Source: Streptomyces spiralis
GTDB lineage: Bacteria > Actinomycetota > Actinomycetes > Streptomycetales > Streptomycetaceae
DNA length: 64,000 bases
Assembly: GCF_014654675.1 (NCBI RefSeq)
Contig: NZ_BNBC01000025.1
Span: 38,287 to 102,286 of the forward strand
Direction: 5' to 3'
Positions 45,301-54,407 of this stretch are shown here, in pieces. The translations under genes were made by a program, and so were the position numbers. The first letter of the stretch is position 1, and the number at the start of each line of letters is the position of its first letter. The notes beneath the pieces are model-generated. The model searched no databases. It saw only the letters and a list, made by a program, of their open reading frames with translations, and had not been told where the DNA came from.

Positions 45301-47049
45301 ATGGCGGCGCAATTCGGCAGGAGGCTCTACAAGGGGGCGGCAACCACGGCCGTGGCCGCAGCGGCGGTCGCGGCTCTCACCGCCTCCCAGGCTCCCGGCG
45401 CGACGACGGACGGCCCGGGAAGACCGACCGCCACCGGTGCGACACCCTCCCCCGACGTCAACGCCGACGGCGACGGCGCCGCGACAGGCAACTCGCCGTA
45501 CTACACGGACCTGCCCCCGCTCAACAGCCCCGACCCCGCGCCCACCGCCGGCGCCCCGTCCTCCGGGACGCCGTCCGAGGCCGGCATACCCGCCACCGTC
45601 CTCGACGCCTACAAGAAGGCCGAGGCGGAGCTGAGGGCCTCCAAGCCGAGCTGCAACCTGCCGTGGCAACTGCTCGCCGCCATCGGCAAGGTCGAGTCCG
45701 GCCAGGCGCGCGGCGGCCGCGTCGACGCGAACGGCACGACGACCTCGCCGATCCTCGGCCCGGTCCTCAACGGCAGCGGCTTCGCCCACATCAGCGACAC
45801 CGACCACGGCGTCTACGACGGCGACAGCACGTACGACCGCGCGATCGGACCGATGCAGTTCATCCCGTCCACCTGGGAGTGGGCGGGACGCGACGGCAAC
45901 GGCGACGGCAAGAAGGATCCCAACAACGTCTACGACGCGGCCCTCGCCGCGGGCCACTACCTGTGCCGCAACGGCTGGGACCTGTCCGACGACGCCGACC
46001 TGCGCAGGGCGATCCTCAGCTACAACAACTCCCAGGACTACCTGAACACCGTCCTGTCCTGGCTGGAGTACTACCGCAAGGGCACCCACTCGATCCCCGA
46101 CGGCACCGGCACGATCCCCTCCGGCCGCAGCGACGACAGGAGCGGGTCCCGGCCGGGGCCGTCCTCCTCGGGGACGACCCCGCCGAGGGCAACGCCCGAG
46201 CCCCACAGTCCGGGCAAGACCGGCGGGCCGGCCAAGCCGGGCGGCGGCAGCCCGAGCACCAAGCCGACGCCGCCGTCCAGGTCGGTCACGCCGCCCTCGA
46301 CGCCCTCCGCATCGCCGACGCCCACCGACACCGTGGACCACCTGGAGGACGCGGGCACCGCAGGGCTCACCGCCATGGCCGGGGACGCGTTCACCCAGAA
46401 GATCAGCACCCGTGCCGAGACGAAGGCCGGCAAGGCGGTCGCCAAGGTCAGGGTCCGGTTCACGATCCTCGGCGACACCGACGCCACCTTCACCGGCGGC
46501 GAGACGGTCGCCACGGTCCTCACCGACTCCTCAGGCGTGGCCGCCGCACCGGCGCTCCAGGCGGGCGAACAGACGGGCCGCTTCACCGTCCGGGCCCTGG
46601 TCGTCGGCCGTACGATCTCCGGCCTCGACTACACGGCGACCGTCACCGCGCGCGCCGCCGACACCCTCACCCGCACCAGCGACACCGCGCTCACCTGCAC
46701 CCCGGGCGGCGAGTTCGCCGACCAGGTCGAGGTCAAGGCCACCTACAAGGGCGCCGTCGCCGACAAGGTCGCGGCCACCGCCACCCTGATCAAGGCCGCC
46801 GACGACGCGACCGAGAACGACAAGGGCCCCTACTTCAAGGACGCCGACGGCAAGCCCGTGCGCACGCTGAAGGACCTTCAGACGGACGGCGACGGTCTGC
46901 TGAAGCTGCCGAAGCTGTACGCGGACGACACCACCGGCACCTTCCTGCTCCGCATCACCACCACCGGCGGCGCCACGCTGACGGTGGAACTGAAGGTGGC
47001 GGCGGCCGACACCTCGGCGGAGCCGTCGCCGAGCCCCTCGGCCTCGTAG
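45301..47049 (+). CDS. Secreted lytic transglycosylase with C-terminal Ig-like region
   Basis: An exported 582-residue protein. A signal peptide (about 1-30, GAATTAVAAAAVAALTASQA) is followed by a disordered linker and a lytic transglycosylase domain of SLT/MltB type at about 90-260: PWQLLAAIGKVESG with the catalytic Glu near residue 131, AIGPMQFIPSTWEWAGRDGNGDGKKDPNNVYDA (two segments), and AILSYNNSQDYL. It would cleave peptidoglycan to 1,6-anhydromuropeptides. A Pro/Ser/Thr linker (about 275-345) leads to a C-terminal beta-rich region (about 355-570) like bacterial Ig or invasin repeats. GGGAGGGG precedes ATG 45301. Confidence 0.85.
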   Translation: MAAQFGRRLYKGAATTAVAAAAVAALTASQAPGATTDGPGRPTATGATPSPDVNADGDGAATGNSPYYTDLPPLNSPDPAPTAGAPSSGTPSEAGIPATVLDAYKKAEAELRASKPSCNLPWQLLAAIGKVESGQARGGRVDANGTTTSPILGPVLNGSGFAHISDTDHGVYDGDSTYDRAIGPMQFIPSTWEWAGRDGNGDGKKDPNNVYDAALAAGHYLCRNGWDLSDDADLRRAILSYNNSQDYLNTVLSWLEYYRKGTHSIPDGTGTIPSGRSDDRSGSRPGPSSSGTTPPRATPEPHSPGKTGGPAKPGGGSPSTKPTPPSRSVTPPSTPSASPTPTDTVDHLEDAGTAGLTAMAGDAFTQKISTRAETKAGKAVAKVRVRFTILGDTDATFTGGETVATVLTDSSGVAAAPALQAGEQTGRFTVRALVVGRTISGLDYTATVTARAADTLTRTSDTALTCTPGGEFADQVEVKATYKGAVADKVAATATLIKAADDATENDKGPYFKDADGKPVRTLKDLQTDGDGLLKLPKLYADDTTGTFLLRITTTGGATLTVELKVAAADTSAEPSPSPSAS

Positions 47050-47053
47050 ACCA

Positions 47054-47149
47054 CGGCCCGACCGGCCCGCCGGACCGCATCGGCCCGACCGGCCCGCCGG
47101 ACGCCACCGGCCCGACCGGCCCGCCGGACTCCACCGTCCGGCGGGCCGG
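47054..47149. terminator. Tandem-repeat terminator between convergent genes
   Basis: Three 27-base units starting CGGCCCGACCGGCCCGCCGG (47054, 47081, 47108) are followed by their inverted complement at 47136-47149. The last unit and the complement form a perfect 14-pair stem with loop TCCACC (47116-47129 with 47136-47149). Any of the three units can pair with the single complement. Confidence 0.65.
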
Positions 47150-47154
47150 ACCTG

Positions 47155-49818
47155 TCAGCCCCGCCGGAGCCGGGCGTTGGTGTGCCGGGTCGGTTCCGCC
47201 GTCGCCGGGTCCTCCGGCCACGGATGCTTCGGATACCGCCCGCGCAGCTCCGCCCGTACGCCCTTGTAGCCGTCCCGCCAGAACGAGGCCAGGTCGGCGG
47301 TGACGGCGGCGGGCCGCCCGGCGGGGGAGAGCAGGTGCACGAGGACCGGTACCCCGGCGAGCACCGGCGACTGCCGCATCCCGAACATCTCCTGCAGCTT
47401 CACCGCCAGCACGGGCCGCTGGGGATCGGTGTAGTCGACGCGGATCCTGGACCCGCTGGGCACGGTGATCCGCTCCGGGGCGAGCTCGTCCAGCCGGGCG
47501 GCCTCACCGGAGGCCCAGGGCAGCAGCCGGGCCAGCGCCTGCCCGGCGTCGATCCGCGCCAGGTCCGCGCGCCGCCGGGCGCGGCCCAGCTCCGGCTCCA
47601 GCCACTCCTCCACGCGCGCGTGCAGCGCCTCGTCCCCGACGTCGGGCCACGGCTCCCCGAGATGCCGGTGCAGGAACGCGAGCCGCAGCCGCAGCACCTC
47701 CGCGTCGGGCGACCAGCGCAGCAGCCGGAAACCCTCCTGCCGCAGCCCGTCCAGCACTGCGTCCCGTACGCGGCCGGGGTCCGGGTCGGCCAGGGGGCGG
47801 ACCGTCAGTTCCACCGCGCCCAGCCGCTCGACCCGCCGGGCCACCACGTCTCCGCCGGCCCAGCGGACCTCCTCGCGCTCCTCGTGCAGCGCCGCGGCCG
47901 CCCGTCGCGCGACGTCCTCGTCCACGGCCGCGGCGAGCCGCACGCGCGCGTGCCCCCTGCCGAGCGGCCGGTCCGCCACGGCCACGGCGATCCAGGGGAC
48001 CCCTCGCAGACCCGACCCCTCGGCCAGCTCGGCACGCGTACCGGAGACCATGAGATACGACCCCCCGTCCAGCCTGGCCACCCGCTCGGGAAAGGCGAGC
48101 GCGGCCACAACCCCGACGACTGCGTCCTCCCCGGCACCGGCCCACCGCGCCCCGCGATGCTCCGCAGCCGGCCGGTGGTCGCTGCGCGGTTGTGCGTCCG
48201 CGTCCGTGACGGCGGTCGGCCGGTGGCCGCGGCCAGTTTTCGTACCGGCATTCGTACCAGCGTTCGTACCGGTGTTCGTCTCGGCGGGAGGCTCGTCGGC
48301 GGGGCGGTCGCCGGCGCCTGTCGCGGCGGCATGCAGGCGCCGGGACTCCGTGCGCCAGCGTGACGCGTACGGGTCGTCGCCGCGCCGGGCGGCCCGCAAC
48401 GCGGCGGCGAGGTCGTCGCCGTACTCCCGGGGCAGCTCCTCGCTGAGCAGCGCGACCACCTCCGCCACGCGTTCGGCGCCGCCCGGGGCCGTCGCGTCGA
48501 GCAGGGCGCGGCCCAGCCGAGGATGCACGCCCAGCCGCGCCAGCCGCAGTCCCCGCGATGTGGCCCGCCCGGCCGGGTCCACCGCTCCCACGGCCGTCAG
48601 CACGTCCCGTGCCGCCGCCATCGCGCCCTGCGGCGGCGGATCCAGCAGTGCCAGCCCGGAGGCGTCCGGATCGCCCCAGCAGGCCGCCTGAAGGGCGAAC
48701 GCGGTCAGGTCGGCCACCTTGATCTCCGGAGCGGGGAAACGCGGCAGCCGCCCGTCCTCGGCCTCCGCCCAGCACCGGTACACCGCGCCCGGCGCCTCGC
48801 GCCCGGCACGGCCCGCCCGCTGCCGTCCGGCCGCCTGCGAGGCACGTACCGTCGCCAGCGCGCTCAACCCGCGCGCGTGGTCCACACGCGGCTCCCGGGC
48901 CAGCCCCGAGTCGACGACCACGCGCACCCCGGGCACCGTCAGCGACGACTCCGCCACGGAGGTGGCGAGCACCACCCGGCGGCCCCGCCCCGGCGCCAGC
49001 ACCGCGTCCTGCACGGCCGCCGGCGCCCGCCCGTGCACCTGGAGCACCTTCACGTCGCCGAGATCCCCCAGCTGCCCGGCGACCCGCGCGATCTCGCCCA
49101 CGCCCGGCAGGAAACACAGCACGTCCCCGGCCCGCTCGGCGAGCGCCCGCCGCACCACCGACGCCACGTGCGTCAGCAGCGCGGGGTCCACCCGCATCCC
49201 GTGCGGCGGCCGTACCGGACGCGCGGGCGGCGCCCACACCACCTCCACCGGATGCGAGACGCCCTCCGCCTCGATCACCGGAGCCCCGCCCAGCAGCCGC
49301 GCCCAGCCCTCGGCGTCCGTGGTCGCCGACGCGGCGACCAGCCGCAGCTCGGGCCGCAGCGTCTCGCGCACGTCCCACAGGAACGCCGCCGCCGTGTCCG
49401 CGTCCAGATGCCGCTCGTGGCACTCGTCGAGCACCACCACGTCGACACCCGCCAGCTCCTGGTCGCGCTGGAGCCGCTGCAGCAGCACACCGGTCGTGAC
49501 GACCTCCACGCGCGCGTTCCGCCCGACGACCCGCTCCCCGCGGACGGTGTAGCCGACCCTGTGGCCGACCTTCTCGCCCAGCAGCCATGCCATGCGCCGC
49601 GCCGCCGCCCGCGCGGCGATCCGCCGCGGCTCCGCCACGACCACCCGCCGCGCCGGTCCCTCGCCCAGCAGCCCGGCCAGCGCGAGCGGCACCAGCGTCG
49701 TCTTGCCGGTGCCGGGCGGGGCCACCAGAACGGCGGTCCCGTGCCCGTCGAGGGCGTCGTGCAGACCGGGCAGGGCGCCGCGCACCGGCAGCGCGTCCAG
49801 GGCGTCGTAACGGATCAC
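47155..49818 (-). CDS. hrpB: ATP-dependent helicase HrpB
   Basis: DEAH-type helicase of 887 residues; the cellular role of HrpB is poorly known, with RNA processing and cell-wall links reported in other bacteria. Walker A is APPGTGKTT, Walker B DECHERH, motif III AASATTD and motif VI QAAGRQRAGRAGR. The winged-helix/ratchet region and the C-terminal HrpB domain (VKLQEMFGMRQSP, LASFWRDGY, RGRYPKHPWPEDP) are intact. Between them, near residues 515-530, is an insertion of TNAGTNAGT-type repeats encoded by a 12-base tandem repeat. GTG 49818 gives the family start IRYDALDALPV. It begins 55 bases after the methyltransferase stop. Confidence 0.93.
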   Translation of the reverse strand: MIRYDALDALPVRGALPGLHDALDGHGTAVLVAPPGTGKTTLVPLALAGLLGEGPARRVVVAEPRRIAARAAARRMAWLLGEKVGHRVGYTVRGERVVGRNARVEVVTTGVLLQRLQRDQELAGVDVVVLDECHERHLDADTAAAFLWDVRETLRPELRLVAASATTDAEGWARLLGGAPVIEAEGVSHPVEVVWAPPARPVRPPHGMRVDPALLTHVASVVRRALAERAGDVLCFLPGVGEIARVAGQLGDLGDVKVLQVHGRAPAAVQDAVLAPGRGRRVVLATSVAESSLTVPGVRVVVDSGLAREPRVDHARGLSALATVRASQAAGRQRAGRAGREAPGAVYRCWAEAEDGRLPRFPAPEIKVADLTAFALQAACWGDPDASGLALLDPPPQGAMAAARDVLTAVGAVDPAGRATSRGLRLARLGVHPRLGRALLDATAPGGAERVAEVVALLSEELPREYGDDLAAALRAARRGDDPYASRWRTESRRLHAAATGAGDRPADEPPAETNTGTNAGTNAGTKTGRGHRPTAVTDADAQPRSDHRPAAEHRGARWAGAGEDAVVGVVAALAFPERVARLDGGSYLMVSGTRAELAEGSGLRGVPWIAVAVADRPLGRGHARVRLAAAVDEDVARRAAAALHEEREEVRWAGGDVVARRVERLGAVELTVRPLADPDPGRVRDAVLDGLRQEGFRLLRWSPDAEVLRLRLAFLHRHLGEPWPDVGDEALHARVEEWLEPELGRARRRADLARIDAGQALARLLPWASGEAARLDELAPERITVPSGSRIRVDYTDPQRPVLAVKLQEMFGMRQSPVLAGVPVLVHLLSPAGRPAAVTADLASFWRDGYKGVRAELRGRYPKHPWPEDPATAEPTRHTNARLRRG

Positions 49819-49873
49819 GGTCGTCTCGGTCCCGGTCGTCTCACTCGTCCCGCTCGTCCGGCTCGTCCCGCTC

Positions 49874-50695
49874 TCAGTCCCGCTCGCAGACGAAGATCGC
49901 CGTCCCCGGGATCAGGTGCCCGCGCAGCGGGGACCAGCCGCCCCACTCGGAGGTGTTCCAGTCGGGCCACTCCGGCTCGACCAGGTCCACCAGGCGGAAG
50001 CCCGAGGCCACGACGTCCCGGACGCGGTCGCCGAGCGTGCGGTGGTGCTCGACGTAGACCGCGTTGCCGTCGTCGTCCTGCTCCACGTACGGCGTGCGGT
50101 CGAAGTAGGAGGCGGACACGCTCAGCCCCTCCGGGCCCGGCTCGTCGGGGAAGGCCCAGCGGATCGGGTGCGTCACCGAGAAGACGAACCGCCCGCCCGG
50201 CCGCAGCACCCGCCGCACCTCCCGCAGCACCAGCCGCGGGTCGGCGACGAAGGGCAGCGCCCCGTACGCCGAACACGCCAGGTCGAAGGAGCCGTCCGCG
50301 AAGGGCAGGGCGCCCGCATCGGCGCACACCAGAGGGAACGGTCCGCCGATCCGCAGTGCGTGCTGGAGCTGCCGGTGGGACAGGTCCAGGGCCACGGGGC
50401 GAGCGCCCTGCGCGGCGAGCCAGCGCGCACACTGGGCCGCACCGGCGCCGATCTCCAGGACGTCCTTGCCCTTGAGCTCCTCGGCCGGGCCGAGGAGCTC
50501 CGCCTCCACCTCGTCCAGGCCCTCGGGGCACCACACGAAGCGGTCGTCGCCGAGGAAGGTGCCGTGTTCGATCTGGTACTCGTCCGCGTTGCGGTCCCAC
50601 CAGCCCCGGTTGGCCCGGGCGCTCTCGGTGACACCGGCCGCCCGCCGGGTGGCCTCGGGTTCGGACGATGCGAACGGTGCTGGCTCTTGGATGAT
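49874..50695 (-). CDS. Class I SAM-dependent methyltransferase with no canonical start codon
   Basis: A methyltransferase with the SAM-binding motif VLEIGAGAAQCARWL, motif II-like PLVCADAGALPFADGSFD and LREVRRVLRPGGRFVFS. The first ATG/GTG/TTG in frame is GTG 50536, but this would cut off coding sequence that is plainly conserved in character: ANRGWWDRNADEY, EHGTFLGDDRF and ATRRAAGVTESAR. Upstream to the in-frame TAG near 50868 there is no ATG, GTG, TTG or CTG. A GAGGGAG ribosome site at 50699-50705 stands before two ATC codons (50695 and 50692), so ATC is the best start candidate; a base error here is the alternative. Methyl acceptor unknown. About 273 residues. Confidence 0.8.
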   Translation of the reverse strand: MIQEPAPFASSEPEATRRAAGVTESARANRGWWDRNADEYQIEHGTFLGDDRFVWCPEGLDEVEAELLGPAEELKGKDVLEIGAGAAQCARWLAAQGARPVALDLSHRQLQHALRIGGPFPLVCADAGALPFADGSFDLACSAYGALPFVADPRLVLREVRRVLRPGGRFVFSVTHPIRWAFPDEPGPEGLSVSASYFDRTPYVEQDDDGNAVYVEHHRTLGDRVRDVVASGFRLVDLVEPEWPDWNTSEWGGWSPLRGHLIPGTAIFVCERD

Positions 50696-51066
50696 CGGCT
50701 CCCTCGTCGTACTCTTCCGTCCAACCCGCCGCCCCGGTGTGCGCGCCGTCGGAGTGACGCCCTGGTGTCGGCGTGGCCTCGGGAGACAGGTTTTGTGCCG
50801 GATATGCGGCGATACGCCCCGGGTGGGTGGCTTCGCGCATTGACCCTGCCCGGCTGCCCCCGTATGCTACAAGTTGCGCTGCGGGCCTGCGCACCTCAGA
50901 CGTAGCAGGCTGCGCTCGCATCTGTTGTATGTCCCCTCGGTTGTCGAGGCGCCACCAGTGGTTTGGTGTGGCGCTTCCTTGGCTGTCCGGCTTCTGCAGA
51001 GCGAAACGGGCTCCCGGCGTAAGCAGTACCTACGACTTCAATGTCCGTACCGGAGCCCTTTCCCAC
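50696..51066 (+). other. Intergenic region holding the rpsA promoter and leader
   Basis: A 371-base gap between the divergent methyltransferase and rpsA. It holds a strong promoter at 50840-50868 and then a leader of about 190 bases with several GC-rich inverted segments (for example GGCGCCACCAGTGGTTTGGTGTGGCGC-like pairing around 50950-50980). No ORF is supported. Confidence 0.55.
50840..50868 (+). promoter_or_regulatory. rpsA promoter
   Basis: TTGACC (50840-50845), exactly 17 bases, then TATGCT (50863-50868): an almost ideal housekeeping sigma factor promoter. Transcription should start near 50875. Confidence 0.75.
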
Positions 51067-52557
51067 ATGACGAGCAGCACCGAGACCACCGCCACCACCC
51101 CGCAGGTAGCGGTCAACGACATCGGTAACGAGGAAGCTTTCCTCGCAGCGATCGACGAGACGATCAAGTACTTCAACGACGGCGACATCGTCGACGGCGT
51201 CATCGTGAAGGTCGACCGGGACGAGGTCCTGCTCGACATCGGTTACAAGACCGAAGGTGTCATCCCGAGCCGCGAGCTCTCGATCAAGCACGACGTCGAC
51301 CCGAACGAGGTCGTCGCCGTCGGCGACGAGATCGAGGCCCTGGTCCTTCAGAAGGAGGACAAGGAAGGCCGCCTGATCCTCTCGAAGAAGCGCGCCCAGT
51401 ACGAGCGTGCCTGGGGCACCATCGAGAAGATCAAGGAAGAGGACGGCATCGTCACCGGTACCGTCATCGAGGTCGTCAAGGGTGGTCTCATCCTCGACAT
51501 CGGCCTCCGTGGCTTCCTCCCGGCCTCCCTGGTCGAGATGCGCCGCGTCCGCGACCTTCAGCCGTACGTCGGCAAGGAGCTCGAGGCCAAGATCATCGAG
51601 CTGGACAAGAACCGCAACAACGTGGTCCTGTCCCGCCGTGCCTGGCTCGAGCAGACCCAGTCCGAGGTCCGCCAGACGTTCCTCACGACCCTCCAGAAGG
51701 GTCAGGTCCGCTCCGGCGTCGTCTCCTCGATCGTCAACTTCGGTGCCTTCGTGGACCTGGGTGGCGTCGACGGTCTGGTCCACGTCTCCGAGCTGTCCTG
51801 GAAGCACATCGACCACCCCTCCGAGGTCGTCGAGGTCGGCCAGGAGGTCACGGTCGAGGTCCTCGACGTCGACATGGACCGCGAGCGCGTCTCCCTGTCG
51901 CTGAAGGCGACCCAGGAAGACCCGTGGCAGCAGTTCGCCCGCACCCACCAGATCGGCCAGGTCGTGCCCGGCAAGGTCACGAAGCTGGTTCCGTTCGGTG
52001 CGTTCGTCCGCGTGGACGAGGGCATCGAGGGTCTGGTCCACATCTCCGAGCTGGCCGAGCGTCACGTGGAGATCCCGGAGCAGGTCGTCCAGGTCAACGA
52101 CGAGATCTTCGTCAAGGTCATCGACATCGACCTCGAGCGCCGTCGCATCAGCCTCTCGCTGAAGCAGGCCAACGAGTCCTTCGGTGCCCACCCGGAGGAG
52201 GTCGAGTTCGACCCGACCCTCTACGGCATGGCCGCGTCCTACGACGACCAGGGCAACTACATCTACCCCGAGGGCTTCGACCCGGAGACCAACGACTGGC
52301 TGCCGGGCTACGAGAAGCAGCGCGAGGAGTGGGAGCGCCAGTACGCCGAGGCGCAGGCCCGCTTCGAGCAGCACCAGGCGCAGGTCATCAAGTCCCGCGA
52401 GGCGGACGCCGCTGCCGCCGCCGAGGGTGGCGAGGCCGCCGCTCCGGCCGCGACCGGCGGTTCGTACTCCTCCGAGGGTGGCGACACCTCCGGCGCCCTG
52501 GCCTCGGACGAGGCCCTGGCCGCCCTGCGCGAGAAGCTGGCCGGCGGCCAGAGCTGA
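51067..52557 (+). CDS. rpsA: 30S ribosomal protein S1
   Basis: Ribosomal protein S1, 496 residues, which helps mRNA binding by the 30S subunit. Four S1 domains are seen: about residues 35-105 (GDIVDGVIVKVDRDEVLLDIG), 120-190 (GIVTGTVIEVVKGGLILDIG), 210-280 (GQVRSGVVSSIVNFGAFVDLG) and 295-365 (GQVVPGKVTKLVPFGAFVRVD). E. coli S1 has six; four is normal for actinobacteria. The C-terminal 120 residues are acidic and Ala/Gly/Ser-rich. ATG 51067 is preceded by GGAG. Codon usage is strongly biased as expected for a highly expressed gene. Confidence 0.97.
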   Translation: MTSSTETTATTPQVAVNDIGNEEAFLAAIDETIKYFNDGDIVDGVIVKVDRDEVLLDIGYKTEGVIPSRELSIKHDVDPNEVVAVGDEIEALVLQKEDKEGRLILSKKRAQYERAWGTIEKIKEEDGIVTGTVIEVVKGGLILDIGLRGFLPASLVEMRRVRDLQPYVGKELEAKIIELDKNRNNVVLSRRAWLEQTQSEVRQTFLTTLQKGQVRSGVVSSIVNFGAFVDLGGVDGLVHVSELSWKHIDHPSEVVEVGQEVTVEVLDVDMDRERVSLSLKATQEDPWQQFARTHQIGQVVPGKVTKLVPFGAFVRVDEGIEGLVHISELAERHVEIPEQVVQVNDEIFVKVIDIDLERRRISLSLKQANESFGAHPEEVEFDPTLYGMAASYDDQGNYIYPEGFDPETNDWLPGYEKQREEWERQYAEAQARFEQHQAQVIKSREADAAAAAEGGEAAAPAATGGSYSSEGGDTSGALASDEALAALREKLAGGQS

Positions 52558-52586
52558 CCGCTCACCGCTAGGCAACCAGCCGACGA

Positions 52587-52626
52587 CCGCGGCCCGTACC
52601 CCCTGTGTGGGGGGTGCGGGCCGCGG
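52587..52626 (+). terminator. Terminator of rpsA
   Basis: Seventeen-pair stem with one G-T wobble (52587-52603 with 52610-52626), loop TGTGTG, 30 bases after the stop. Confidence 0.8.
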
Positions 52627-52734
52627 CCGCGTTCCGGGCCCGACTCGGCCTCCCGGACCGCTTGTCAGGAGTCGGGGAATGCCTGGGTCCCGTCTCTCGT
52701 TGTGAACCTACGAACACGAGGAGGGGCGGTCACA

Positions 52735-53673
52735 GTGCTTGATCCGCAGGGTTTGTACGCATGGGAGCCGAAGGGCCTGGCGGTCGTCGACATGGCGCTC
52801 GCCCAGGAGTCGGCCGGACTTGTCATGCTCTACCACTTCGACGGATACATCGACGCGGGCGAGACCGGCGACCAGATCGTCGAGCGGCTTCTGGACTCAC
52901 TGCCGCACCAGGTCGTGGCGCGCTTCGACCACGACCGGCTCGTGGACTACCGGGCCCGCCGCCCGCTGCTGACCTTCAAGCGCGACCGCTGGACGGCTTA
53001 CGAGGACCCCGCCATCGAGGTCCGGCTCGTCCAGGACGCCACCGGCGCGCCCTTCCTGCTGCTGTCCGGGCCCGAGCCCGACGTGGAGTGGGAGCGCTTC
53101 GCCGCCGCCGTACGGCAGATCGTGGAGCGCCTCGGCGTACGCCTGTCGGTGAACTTCCACGGCATCCCCATGGGCGTCCCCCACACCCGCCCGGTGGGCC
53201 TGACCCCGCACGGCAACCGCAGCGACCTCGTTCCCGGCCACCACAGCCCCTTCGACGAGGCGCAGGTGCCCGGCAGTGCCGAGGCGCTGCTGGAGTACCG
53301 CCTGATGGAGGCCGGCCACGACGTCCTCGGGGTCGCCGCGCACGTCCCGCACTACATCGCCCGCTCGCCGTACCCGGACGCGGCCCTGACCGTCCTGGAG
53401 GCCGTCACCGCGGCCACCGGCCTGGTCCTGCCCAGCATCGCGCACTCCCTGCGCAACGACGCCCACCGCACCCAGACGGAGATCGACCGGCAGATCCGCG
53501 AGGGCGACGAGGAGCTCACCTCCCTCGTCCAGGGCCTCGAGCACCAGTACGACGCCGCCGCGGGCGCGGAGACCCGCGGCAACATGCTCGCCGAACCCAT
53601 CGACATCCCGTCGGCCGAGGAGATCGGCCGCGAGTTCGAGAGGTTCCTGGCGGAGCGCGAGGGAGAGAACTGA
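52735..53673 (+). CDS. PAC2-family protein
   Basis: A 312-residue member of the PAC2 family (archaeal proteasome-assembly chaperone-like). The usual features are LVMLYHFDGYIDAGETGDQIVERLL, FDHDRLVDYRARRP, LVQDATGAPFLLLSGPEPD, FHGIPMGVPHTRP and YRLMEAGHDVLGVAAHVPHY. Actinobacteria carry such proteins and some have 20S proteasomes, but a chaperone role for this group is inference. GTG 52735 has GGAGGGG ten bases upstream; an in-frame start at 52702 would add 11 residues. It follows the rpsA terminator. Confidence 0.88.
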   Translation: MLDPQGLYAWEPKGLAVVDMALAQESAGLVMLYHFDGYIDAGETGDQIVERLLDSLPHQVVARFDHDRLVDYRARRPLLTFKRDRWTAYEDPAIEVRLVQDATGAPFLLLSGPEPDVEWERFAAAVRQIVERLGVRLSVNFHGIPMGVPHTRPVGLTPHGNRSDLVPGHHSPFDEAQVPGSAEALLEYRLMEAGHDVLGVAAHVPHYIARSPYPDAALTVLEAVTAATGLVLPSIAHSLRNDAHRTQTEIDRQIREGDEELTSLVQGLEHQYDAAAGAETRGNMLAEPIDIPSAEEIGREFERFLAEREGEN

Positions 53674-53705
53674 GGTCCGCCGGGCGGTCTGTCAGCGGCA
53701 GCGCC

Positions 53706-53711
53706 TAAGCT
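53706..53711 (+). promoter_or_regulatory. -10 box for a possibly leaderless coaE
   Basis: TAAGCT fits TAnnnT, seven bases before the coaE ATG; there is no ribosome site and only 45 bases between genes. Confidence 0.4.
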
Positions 53712-53718
53712 TCCGCTC

Positions 53719-54357
53719 ATGCTGAAGGTAGGCCTCACCGGGGGCATCGGAGCCGGTAAGAGCGAGGTGTCGCGGCTGCTCGTCGAGTGCGGGGCCGTGC
53801 TGATCGACGCCGACCGCATCGCGCGCGAGGTCGTCGCCCCGGGCACGCCCGGCCTCGCCGCGGTCGTCGACGCCTTCGGCCCGGAAGTGCTCGCCGCGGA
53901 CGGCAGCCTGGACCGGCCCAAGCTGGGTTCCATCGTCTTCGCCGACGCGGAGAAGCTGGCCGTCCTGAACTCGATCGTCCACCCCCTGGTGGGCACCCGC
54001 TCCCGCGAGCTGGAGGAGGCCGCCGCCGAGGACGCCGTCGTCGTCCACGACGTCCCGCTCCTGACGGAGAACGGTCTCGCCCCGCTGTACGACCTCGTGA
54101 TCGTCGTCGACGCGGCCCCCGAGACCCAGCTGGACCGGCTGGTACGGCTGCGCGGCATGACCGCGGAGGACGCACGCGCCCGCATGGCCGCCCAGGCCAC
54201 CCGGGAGGAGCGCCTGAAGATCGCGGACATCGTCATCGACAACGACGTGCCGCTGGAACGCCTCCGGCAGCGGGTGAGAGACGTCTGGGCCGAGCTCGTC
54301 CAAAGGGCCGCGCACACCCAGCACCCAGGGCACGGGGCGGCCGAACCTCAGGAATAG
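53719..54357 (+). CDS. coaE: Dephospho-CoA kinase
   Basis: Last enzyme of coenzyme A synthesis, phosphorylating the 3'-hydroxyl of dephospho-CoA; 212 residues. The P-loop is GLTGGIGAGKSEV at the N-terminus, followed by LIDADRIAREVV, VHDVPLLTENG (the conserved PLLFE-like segment) and TREERLKIADIVIDND. The last 20 residues are a polar extension. No ribosome site precedes the ATG. Some bacteria fuse this enzyme to another domain; here it is single-domain. Confidence 0.96.
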   Translation: MLKVGLTGGIGAGKSEVSRLLVECGAVLIDADRIAREVVAPGTPGLAAVVDAFGPEVLAADGSLDRPKLGSIVFADAEKLAVLNSIVHPLVGTRSRELEEAAAEDAVVVHDVPLLTENGLAPLYDLVIVVDAAPETQLDRLVRLRGMTAEDARARMAAQATREERLKIADIVIDNDVPLERLRQRVRDVWAELVQRAAHTQHPGHGAAEPQE

Positions 54358-54407
54358 GGGTGTCCGGCAGGGGCGTTGAACCCTCCCAGTGAGGGAAGGA
54401 CTTTGCC

